The notes under the pieces: model-generated
Seen by the model: only the letters and a program-made list of their open reading frames with translations
Told to the model about the DNA's origin: nothing
Databases searched by the model: none
NCBI GenBank assembly: GCA_947175265.1
Contig: CAMWMD010000004.1
Coordinates: 1 to 64,000 of the forward strand
From: an uncultured Porphyromonadaceae bacterium
GTDB taxonomy: Bacteria > Bacteroidota > Bacteroidia > Bacteroidales > Muribaculaceae
Reading direction: 5' to 3'
DNA length: 64,000 nt
Made by a program: the position numbers and the translations under genes
Shown: positions 57,014-64,000 of the stretch, piece after piece
Numbering within the stretch: the first letter of the stretch is position 1
How the letters are laid out: every line of letters starts with the position of its first letter

Positions 57014-58536
57014 AATTTCTCTCGTGTTATTATGGCACGTATAGCCTTTCCGCAATTTTCGGCAATGTCGGAAGCCATCATGCCATACTCACCTTTCTCA
57101 GCCATAGCCATATCTCCGGCAAGACCATGCACGAACACCCCTATTGTGGCGGCATTCTCCGGACGGTGTCCCTGCGCGAGGAAAGCGGTGATTACACCGG
57201 TAAGGACATCTCCCGAGCCGGCTGTTGCCATTCCCGGATTACCCGTGGAGTTGAAGCACACGCGCCCTGTAGGACGTACGGTAGCGGTGTAATGTCCTTT
57301 GAGGACGATTATTATATTATAGTATTTCGCCATGTCGATAGCCTTGCGCAGACGGGCCTCGGAGGTCTCATGCTCTCCGAAGAGGCGGTCGAACTCACCG
57401 ATGTGGGGTGTGATTATCGTATGGGGAGGAATCATCGACAGAAGTTGCGGACGGCGGGCGATGCAATTCAACGCATCGGCATCAAGCACAAGAGGCGACT
57501 TGCAGTTCTTGAGCAATGCCTCAAGGGCGTCTATTGTGGCTTCATTGGTGCCTATGCCGGGACCGACCGCCACTGCCTGATGACTATGGTGGATGGTCAT
57601 ATCCTTGATGAAGTACTCATTACGGTCTGGCTCGAACATCGCTTCCGGAACGGCTGTCTGCACAATCTGCAGACCACCCCGCGCACTGTGCACCGTAACA
57701 AGCCCTGCTCCGGAGCGCATGCACCCTTTGGCAGCCATGACAGCGGCTCCCGACATACCGATGCTTCCGGCAAAGATCAGGGCCGAACCGAAATCGCGCT
57801 TACCGGTGAATTTCTTCCTTGGTTTGAGAAGCGGACGCACGCTCCTGGCTTCCACGAGAAGGAAGTCGGTGGGAAGTTCCTTCATCTTCTTCTCATCAAG
57901 ATCAATGTCGAGGAGACGCCAGTCGCCTATTATATCCGCATTCTCACTGAAAAAGAATGAAAGGCGGGGGGTCTGGAATGTGAGAGTCAGGTCGGCATGA
58001 ATCATATCGCGCTGAAGCACATTGTTGTTCCATTCGCCGAAGAGACCGGAAGGTATGTCGATAGATATTACGTAAGCCTTTGATTCGTTGATAAGGCGCG
58101 CAAGCATCACGAAACCGCCCTGAAGCGGCTGGTGGAGCCCTGAGCCGAAAAGGCCATCGACCACGACATCGTTCTCGCCAAGATAAGGGGGCTGGAAGTC
58201 GTGCTTCACTTCCGTAAAGTCAATGCCGTCGATGGTGATCAGTTTCTTGCGTTCCTCATCACAGTCATGGCTCAGTTTACCGACCACATTGAAAAGGAAC
58301 ACCTCAACCTTCTTATAACCCTGTTCGAACAGGATTCTTGCCAGAGCGAGGGCATCACCGCCGTTGTTGCCGGGGCCTGCGATTATGACGATACGCTGGG
58401 ATGGAAGGAAACGGGAAATGATCTCAACGCTGAGAGCGCCGGCTGCCCGCTCCATAAGGTCGATGGAGTCAATATGCTGAGCCTCGCAGGTAGCGTTGTC
58501 GATTTCGGGTATCTGGTTTGATGCAAAAATCTTCAT
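57010..58536 (-). CDS. nnr: bifunctional NAD(P)H-hydrate epimerase / ADP-dependent dehydratase
   Basis: IIAGPGNNGGDALALARIL (YjeF_N), GNPGMATAGSGDVLTGVITAFLAQG (carbohydrate kinase-like C domain). Confidence 0.95.
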   Translation of the reverse strand: MKIFASNQIPEIDNATCEAQHIDSIDLMERAAGALSVEIISRFLPSQRIVIIAGPGNNGGDALALARILFEQGYKKVEVFLFNVVGKLSHDCDEERKKLITIDGIDFTEVKHDFQPPYLGENDVVVDGLFGSGLHQPLQGGFVMLARLINESKAYVISIDIPSGLFGEWNNNVLQRDMIHADLTLTFQTPRLSFFFSENADIIGDWRLLDIDLDEKKMKELPTDFLLVEARSVRPLLKPRKKFTGKRDFGSALIFAGSIGMSGAAVMAAKGCMRSGAGLVTVHSARGGLQIVQTAVPEAMFEPDRNEYFIKDMTIHHSHQAVAVGPGIGTNEATIDALEALLKNCKSPLVLDADALNCIARRPQLLSMIPPHTIITPHIGEFDRLFGEHETSEARLRKAIDMAKYYNIIIVLKGHYTATVRPTGRVCFNSTGNPGMATAGSGDVLTGVITAFLAQGHRPENAATIGVFVHGLAGDMAMAEKGEYGMMASDIAENCGKAIRAIITREKL

Positions 58537-58599
58537 AACAGTATAACTTTTCGGAAAAGCCGATTAACACAAAGACTGGCATAACGATGAAAAGTAGTG

Positions 58600-58631
58600 C
58601 AAATTTAACTCACATGGACGTGAATTGCAAA
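58600..58631 (-). promoter_or_regulatory. promoter TTTG-N20-TAAATTTG for nnr
   Basis: Plus strand CAAATTTA (58600-58607), 20 nt, CAAA (58628-58631). Confidence 0.65.
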
Positions 58632-58752
58632 TAAAACAACAAATTTCGCTTCCATAGGAGTCTAAGAGCGTAAAATGATAAAGAGCGGTTGGCGGAGAGA
58701 AGCCGGAATAGCAATTTTTAAAACTTTCACGAATAAAAAAACCACATCAGGT

Positions 58753-58784
58753 TTTGCAGGGACAATGTTTTTTTTGTATTTTTG
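58753..58784 (+). promoter_or_regulatory. promoter TTTG-N20-TATTTTTG for fba
   Basis: TTTG 58753-58756, 20 nt, TATTTTTG 58777-58784. Confidence 0.75.
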
Positions 58785-58824
58785 CATCAAAATGTGCCGA
58801 GCGCACGAAAAATTTAGACAAATC

Positions 58825-59826
58825 ATGGTAGATTACAAGAAACTTGGCCTTGTCAACACAAAAGAGATGTTTGCCAAGGCAGTGCATGGCGGTTATGCCA
58901 TCCCCGCATTCAACTTCAACAACATGGAGCAGCTTCAGGCTATCATCAAGGCCGCTGCCGACACCAAATCACCTGTTATCCTTCAGGTATCAAAGGGTGC
59001 GCGCAACTACGCCAATCCAATCCTTCTCCGCTACATGGCACAGGGTGCTGTGGAGTATGCGAAGAGCCTCGGTTGGGAGAAGCCTGAAATCGTGCTTCAC
59101 CTTGACCATGGCGACAGCTTCGAACTTTGCAAGGATTGTATCGACAACGGCTTCTCATCAGTGATGATCGACGGCAGCCACCTCCCCTACGAGGAGAACG
59201 TTGCCCTCACTAAGAAAGTTGTTGACTACGCTCACCAGTATGACGTGACTGTAGAGGGAGAACTTGGCGTGCTCGCCGGCGTTGAGGACGAGGTAAGTTC
59301 TGACCACCACACCTACACTGACCCTGAAGAGGTGATTGACTTCGTAAACCGCACAGGTTGCGACAGCCTCGCAATCTCTATCGGCACTTCTCACGGTGCT
59401 TACAAGTTCACTCCCGAACAGTGCACACGCGACCCCAAGACCGGTCTTCTCGTTCCCCCTCCATTGGCATTCGACGTGCTTGAGGCAGTTGAGGCTAAAC
59501 TCCCCGACTTCCCCATCGTGCTCCACGGTTCTTCTTCAGTGCCTCAGGAGTATGTCAAGATCATCGACGAGAACGGTGGCAAGCTTCCTGACGCTATCGG
59601 TATCCCCGAGGAGGAACTCCGCAAGGCAGCCAAGATGGACGTTTGCAAGATCAACATCGACTCTGACAGCCGTCTTGCAATGACAGCAGCCATCCGTAAG
59701 GTATTCGCTGAGAAACCCGCAGAGTTCGACCCGCGCAAATACCTCGGCCCGGCTCGTGACGAAATGGAGAAACTCTACAAGCACAAGATCATCAACGTGC
59801 TCGGTTCTGACGGCAAGGCTGAATAA
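58825..59826 (+). CDS. fba: class II fructose-bisphosphate aldolase
   Basis: AIPAFNFNNMEQLQAI, LHLDHGDSFELCKDCIDNGFSSVMIDGSHLPYEEN, VLHGSSSVP. Confidence 0.95.
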   Translation: MVDYKKLGLVNTKEMFAKAVHGGYAIPAFNFNNMEQLQAIIKAAADTKSPVILQVSKGARNYANPILLRYMAQGAVEYAKSLGWEKPEIVLHLDHGDSFELCKDCIDNGFSSVMIDGSHLPYEENVALTKKVVDYAHQYDVTVEGELGVLAGVEDEVSSDHHTYTDPEEVIDFVNRTGCDSLAISIGTSHGAYKFTPEQCTRDPKTGLLVPPPLAFDVLEAVEAKLPDFPIVLHGSSSVPQEYVKIIDENGGKLPDAIGIPEEELRKAAKMDVCKINIDSDSRLAMTAAIRKVFAEKPAEFDPRKYLGPARDEMEKLYKHKIINVLGSDGKAE

Positions 59827-59851
59827 TCCTTCCCTACAGCAGACAATAATT

Positions 59852-59893
59852 TGTCGGGAAATCGCCCTGAGGGTGATTTCCCGACATCTTTTT
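59852..59893 (+). terminator. intrinsic terminator of fba
   Basis: TGTCGGGAAATCgCCC-TGA-GGGtGATTTCCCGACA then TCTTTTT. Confidence 0.92.
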
Positions 59894-59954
59894 CATACCC
59901 TTCCTACCCTCTTTATATCCTTCCTATCCACACAGAGAAAATAGGAACTTCTTC

Positions 59955-61220
59955 TTATAGAGAAAGCAGGAACTTTGACAATGGCACTACATTTATGGGG
60001 AGTTCAGGGGTGGTTATCACCCTTTCCTCCGAAAATGTCACGATATCCGCACGGTTCAACCCATACTTCTTGTGGAATGTCAGCAATGCCCTTACCTCCC
60101 TTTCCTCCGTAGCGGAATCGGCAAGTGAATAGCAAGCCTGAATACCTATCTTGAGCGCGGGAAGATAAAAATCAAGTTCCACCTCCTTATTATAGAAATA
60201 AGGCTTATAGTCTTCATCCTGAAAACTTTTTCTATGTAGACTCACAGCACACAGATTTTCCAGAAGAGTGGTCTCACTGTCTGTCAGAAAAATATTCAGG
60301 AGTCCATTGTCAATGAAATAATGTTTCCTTATTGTAGTACGTTCTACAAACTTAGAGGCAAAATTTTCTAAAGAGAACAAAAGACAAGCCTCTTTACAAT
60401 ATTCGATATAGGAAGATACCGATGCCACATTCGTAGATATGCCCGTTGCCTTAACCATTGCGGTCAATCTTGTCAAGGATGTGGGATTCTTAATATTTTC
60501 AGCGAGTCTCCGGAGTGACAGTTTCAAAGCCATTTCATTCTTAATGGAATTTCGCTGAATGATATCTCCAAGTATGATCTTATCATATAACTCATTTAGC
60601 CAATGGCGTTTGTTGACAAATAAAATCAACTCAGGGAACCCACCCCATAAAAGATAATTCTTTAACCATCTCTCCACCTCCCCTCTTTTTGCTCCATACA
60701 TCCAATTATGATCTATCTCGCATCCGTTGGCCTTGAGATATTCGGGGAAAGAATAAGGCCACACCATAACTTTGAGGTATCTCCCACCAAGAGTTGTTGC
60801 AATTTCCTTACTCAACATTTTTGCATTGCTGCCGGTCAAGTAAACTTCATATTTCTGATTCGCCAACCGTCTGGCAAAATGTTCCCACCCCTCGACATTC
60901 TGAATCTCATCAAGAAACAAAATCGGCCGGTAATCAAATAAAGATGAGTAAGCCTTCAGAATGTCGTCTAATTCGGATGCCTTATACCCTATCAATCGTT
61001 CATCATCAAAATTTATGAAAACCATCTCCCTGATGTCATGCCCCTCCTTTATAAGTTGCAGAGCCCGTATATACATCAGGTATGATTTTCCACACTGGCG
61101 CACGCCTACCAACACATAGCGTGCGTGTGGCTCAAATTCAAAATTCCTGCTGACAGGTGAAACCATCCTCAATATCTCCTGCCCCTCTATTATTATGTTC
61201 TTTAATATTTCCGGATTCAT
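59955..61220 (-). CDS. AAA ATPase with C-terminal DUF4143
   Basis: YVLVGVRQCGKSYLMYIRA P-loop, PILFLDEIQNVEGWEHFARRLANQKYEVYLTGSNAKML, C-term YFIDNGLLNIFL...EVELDFYLPALKIGIQACYSL. Confidence 0.93.
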   Translation of the reverse strand: MNPEILKNIIIEGQEILRMVSPVSRNFEFEPHARYVLVGVRQCGKSYLMYIRALQLIKEGHDIREMVFINFDDERLIGYKASELDDILKAYSSLFDYRPILFLDEIQNVEGWEHFARRLANQKYEVYLTGSNAKMLSKEIATTLGGRYLKVMVWPYSFPEYLKANGCEIDHNWMYGAKRGEVERWLKNYLLWGGFPELILFVNKRHWLNELYDKIILGDIIQRNSIKNEMALKLSLRRLAENIKNPTSLTRLTAMVKATGISTNVASVSSYIEYCKEACLLFSLENFASKFVERTTIRKHYFIDNGLLNIFLTDSETTLLENLCAVSLHRKSFQDEDYKPYFYNKEVELDFYLPALKIGIQACYSLADSATEEREVRALLTFHKKYGLNRADIVTFSEERVITTPELPINVVPLSKFLLSL

Positions 61221-61225
61221 GATAT

Positions 61226-61253
61226 TTGAAAATTGAGATTTGAGACTCGTGAT
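61226..61253 (-). repeat. short AT-type heptamer run in the AAA gene leader
   Basis: TTGAAAA TTGAGAT TTGAGAC TCGTGAT, 7-nt phased, immediately 5' of the start codon. Confidence 0.6.
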
Positions 61254-61318
61254 TAGTATGTACCGACTTTGAGTCGAATACTCCGTATCCCGTATCTTCC
61301 CTTCTCATATTTGATATG

Positions 61319-61353
61319 CAAAAATAATCATTTATTTATTGCCAGTAAACAAA
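61319..61353 (-). promoter_or_regulatory. promoter of AAA/DUF4143 gene, TTTG-N23-TATTTTTG
   Basis: Plus strand CAAAAATA (61319-61326); CAAA (61350-61353) lies inside palindrome copy 1. Spacing is longer than usual. Confidence 0.5.
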
Positions 61354-61420
61354 TTTAACCATTTTTGTTTATTGCCAATAAACAAATTCAGTCATTTTTG
61401 TTTATTGACAGTAAACAAAT
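61329..61420. repeat. three tandem palindromic sites (31 and 33 nt spacing)
   Basis: ATTTATTTATTGcCAGTAAACAAAT; TTTGTTTATTGcCAATAAACAAA (perfect 11+1+11); TTTGTTTATTGaCAGTAAACAAA. Confidence 0.9.
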
Positions 61421-61448
61421 GAATCTATTTTGCGATGATGAACGTAAA

Positions 61449-61493
61449 AAAAAGAACCCCGGAAGCCGAGGTACCGATTCCGGGGTTCTTTTT
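61449..61493 (-). terminator. intrinsic terminator of CotH gene
   Basis: AAAAAGAACCCCGGAA (61449-61464) / TTCCGGGGTTCTTTTT (61478-61493). Confidence 0.9.
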
Positions 61494-61532
61494 CACTATC
61501 GTATGATTTCACAATTATTCTGATTTCGACTA

Positions 61533-62948
61533 TCATTCCATCGGTCCGTAAATCGGAGCCGTCTTGATATACTGCACGCGCTCTATAATCCACTCACGCA
61601 ACAGACGGACCCATTTCTCCCTGTCAAAAGAGGGTACAGCCTTGGTCCAACCTAAGTCGTGCTCCTGATTCCATCTGAGGCCGTTTAATTTTGCCGATGG
61701 CTCTATTAAACGGGCATACTCATCAAAGAACTCCTGAAATTCAGGCACTATCTCTTCTTCAAATTCCTTGAGTCTCTCAGAATATCTGCTTTGAAATTCC
61801 TCACTGTCGATGATTTTCTTAAACATATAAGGCACCGCAAAAGGTTCATCCGGAGGATTGAAAGAAAATCCATCTTCAGTGGGCGTAAGCAAATTAAAAG
61901 TGGCGTCATAATCCCAGGCGGGTCCGAACTTATATTTCTCATCCTCTTCCAGAGACTCCTTATGGACATATACACTTTTAGGAATCCAGACATCACCACA
62001 CCAAACGAAGTGTGCCAGAAGGAAGTAGTTGACGGCAGTTTCAATATCAAAAGCATCCGCACACTTCCCATCCTCCACCAATTGCTCGGCTCGGTTGAAG
62101 TCATCTTCCCAAAGTTTAAGCCGCTCGTCAGGAGAGGGACCTTCAGGATTATCGTCGTAAAGTTCGTCAAAATCGGGATCTTTCACCATTACAGGCAACT
62201 CCCATATATTGGAGCGGAATTTATATTTCTCGTCAAATTCCGCACTGATTTCAAAGAGCATCCCCCTCTCCTCATCTATGTCGACACTTCCGCTGTTTAT
62301 ACCTACCTTCTCAGTCAATGTGTATGCACCGGCATAACTACCGTTGATGAAAACATGACATGGCACCATTGTATTGGCGTAAGGCACTCCCAATCTTTTT
62401 GCCAACCACATTGCCAAAGGGTTTTTCATCATAGACGGATCTATATAATTGTTAAGGAGAACGTAACTTTTGGCTTTCTTGAATCCGCAAATAGAGATTT
62501 TCTTGGGGAATTTCAGGCGCATCGGCTTTTTCGGCATCCCCCAAGTGGAATTCCCCCTCCCCTTTATCTGTAGCGACAGTGAATCCATATCCTCCGTGTA
62601 TCCGTTTCCCTCAATCGAGAGTACGGCATCAAGATAAAGTTCCTTCTCCCAAAGAGACGTTGCCTCCGGATAGTCGGGGAAGGCGATCCTCAGCACAGGA
62701 ATATCCGTGGCATGAATCACGAGGCTGTCAATTGCCGACAACGGCACTTTCGTCTGTCCGGCTATAAAATCGTTTATGACCATGTAGGTACTGTCCGTTT
62801 CAACTGAATGGGCTATCGAATCGCCCTCATACATCCGGAAATTATTGAACAGCGCATCATTTCTATATATGGAGACGTTCAACTGCCCTTTTGAAAGAAG
62901 TGGCAAGGATAGGGCCACAAGTGCAAGGAATCGGAATAAGGATTTCAT
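61533..62948 (-). CDS. CotH kinase family protein, secreted
   Basis: Signal peptide; LQIKGRGNSTWGMPKKPMRLKFPKK, YVLLNNYIDPSMMKNPLAMWLAKRLGVPYANT, FGPAWDYDATF. Confidence 0.92.
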   Translation of the reverse strand: MKSLFRFLALVALSLPLLSKGQLNVSIYRNDALFNNFRMYEGDSIAHSVETDSTYMVINDFIAGQTKVPLSAIDSLVIHATDIPVLRIAFPDYPEATSLWEKELYLDAVLSIEGNGYTEDMDSLSLQIKGRGNSTWGMPKKPMRLKFPKKISICGFKKAKSYVLLNNYIDPSMMKNPLAMWLAKRLGVPYANTMVPCHVFINGSYAGAYTLTEKVGINSGSVDIDEERGMLFEISAEFDEKYKFRSNIWELPVMVKDPDFDELYDDNPEGPSPDERLKLWEDDFNRAEQLVEDGKCADAFDIETAVNYFLLAHFVWCGDVWIPKSVYVHKESLEEDEKYKFGPAWDYDATFNLLTPTEDGFSFNPPDEPFAVPYMFKKIIDSEEFQSRYSERLKEFEEEIVPEFQEFFDEYARLIEPSAKLNGLRWNQEHDLGWTKAVPSFDREKWVRLLREWIIERVQYIKTAPIYGPME

Positions 62949-63442
62949 TTTACGATGAATTTTACAGAGGTAAGGTTGTCCATACTTAAAATATAAATCC
63001 CCTTCGGAAATGAGTTAAGCGGAATGACGGTGGTCTCGCGGCATGTGGTAGCATACAGCATCTGACCCGCATTATTGAAGATACGGCAGTTCACAGGACT
63101 TCCATTTGAATCGGCGACGGCTCCAATCTCGATACCTGAGTCAGTAAACCTTAATGCCGGACGATCCAAAACGGGAGAAACTACCGCAGATGATACAGTC
63201 TTCTCATATTTCATCCCCTTCAGTTCTTCAAGCAGAATTGATATACTGTCTGTCGCCGATGAAAGACAAAGGGAATTGTCTTTGATTCTCATTTTCAAAT
63301 CGCCATCTACGGCAATTACGCTTTCCACGTCGTTCACATCGGTAAGTCTGAGATGAAAAACATCTCCCTTGCATGTGAAGGCACCAAAACTTCCCACTCC
63401 TATAAATAAAGAGATGAGCAGCAGTTTAGTTGATTTTATCAT
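62945..63442 (-). CDS. small secreted protein with T9SS-like C-terminal tail, overlapping the CotH start by 4 nt
   Basis: Signal peptide MIKSTKLLLISLFIGVGSFGAFT; C-term NCRIFNNAGQMLYATTCRETTVIPLNSFPKGIYILSMDNLTSVKFIVK. Confidence 0.8.
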   Translation of the reverse strand: MIKSTKLLLISLFIGVGSFGAFTCKGDVFHLRLTDVNDVESVIAVDGDLKMRIKDNSLCLSSATDSISILLEELKGMKYEKTVSSAVVSPVLDRPALRFTDSGIEIGAVADSNGSPVNCRIFNNAGQMLYATTCRETTVIPLNSFPKGIYILSMDNLTSVKFIVK

Positions 63443-63466
63443 TTTCGTTATAAGTCTTTAATATTC

Positions 63467-63580
63467 TTACTGAATGGCTACATATTTCTTTATGCGAATC
63501 AATCCCGTCATGAAGAAACAGATACCTGCGATAATTAATATACCTGCATAGATTAATTCCGGATAAGCCTTGAGGAATTT
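63467..63580 (-). other. in-frame 37-codon TM-like extension after the TAG stop of the second CotH ORF
   Basis: ...EYMKTAKLF*(TAG) KFLKAYPELIYAGILIIAGICFFMTGLIRIKKYVAIQ*(TAA), same frame with no intervening stop. Confidence 0.6.
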
Positions 63581-64000
63581 CTAAAACAATTTCGCAGTCT
63601 TCATATATTCCGCACGCTCCACAAACCATTGTCGGAGTTCCCTCACATGGTTCTCAGTGTCAAAAGAGGGTTCTACCACAATCCAGGGTATTTTCTCGGA
63701 GTCACTTCCCCATCTTACTCCATTGAGTTTAGCCGAAGGCTCTATCAATTTGGCATAACTGTCAAGATAACTGAGGAATTCAGGGAAAATATTCTCCTGA
63801 AAATCCTTCATACGTTCTTTATATCTTACCTGAAACTCATCGGTCTTATATATCCTCTTTAAAAAAGGAGGGAGCCATAGCAAGGACGTGGCTGACTGCG
63901 TCACCGTGTTGTCACCAATCTCCTGCTTATAGTTGCAGGAAATGTCAAAATCCCAAGCCGGGCCGAAAAAATATTTCTCATTCTCCCCCAAAGACTTCTT
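63581..64000 (-). CDS. second CotH kinase family protein, C-terminal part (partial, runs off right edge)
   Basis: KSLGENEKYFFGPAWDFDISCNY... IEPSAKLNGVRWGSDSEKIPWIVVEPSFDTENHVRELRQWFVERAEYMKTAKLF parallels the C-term of 61533..62948. The TTG-started track ORF is only a fragment. Confidence 0.88.
   Translation of the reverse strand, partial: KKSLGENEKYFFGPAWDFDISCNYKQEIGDNTVTQSATSLLWLPPFLKRIYKTDEFQVRYKERMKDFQENIFPEFLSYLDSYAKLIEPSAKLNGVRWGSDSEKIPWIVVEPSFDTENHVRELRQWFVERAEYMKTAKLF

Noticed and set aside
63426-63629. 67-aa minus ORF MVCGACGIYEDC...
   Set aside because: Out of frame with the CotH ORF it overlaps; the in-frame TM extension explains the region better.

Overview
The 64 kb window is from a Bacteroidales chromosome, plausibly Muribaculaceae or a close relative. 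That placement is inferred from gene content and from promoters of the form TTTG-N19/20-TAnnTTTG. Most of it is ordinary housekeeping: adk, hpt, waaA/kdtA, gltX, a DEAD-box helicase, greA, sufE, two POT transporters, an acyl-CoA ligase, rRNA methyltransferases, a lolD-like ATPase, cysS, ispG, mtaB, ftsX-DUF3098-uppP-truB-queA, recO, rubrerythrin, surE, a murF-alr fusion, xseAB, nnr and fba. It also has an OmpA/large-lipoprotein surface locus, a PorE-like TPR/PD40/OmpA protein, a FimB/Mfa2-DUF3868-DUF3575 cluster with no fimbrillin, an AAA+DUF4143 ATPase and tandem CotH-kinase genes. The most interesting signals are non-coding. (1) Phase-locked heptamer arrays sit tightly against stop or start codons: a GC-type NNNGCCT with a small triplet vocabulary (27 uninterrupted units at 10562-10750, plus two opposed arrays at 18742-18950) and an AT-type TTGAAAA/TTTTCAA. 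(2) Three dispersed copies of an apparent sRNA family share a conserved GTTTTTCATRGTAT...AAGGTT 5' domain, a -7 box and a hairpin with U-tract whose stem covaries. (3) Three tandem palindromes (TTTGTTTATTGCCAATAAACAAA) lie upstream of the AAA/DUF4143 gene, one over its predicted -33 element. (4) An in-frame TAG separates the truncated second CotH ORF from a 37-codon transmembrane-like extension. (5) A structured, probably transcribed intergenic region lies at about 50.6-50.8 kb. No tRNA, rRNA, CRISPR array or transposase was recognised.
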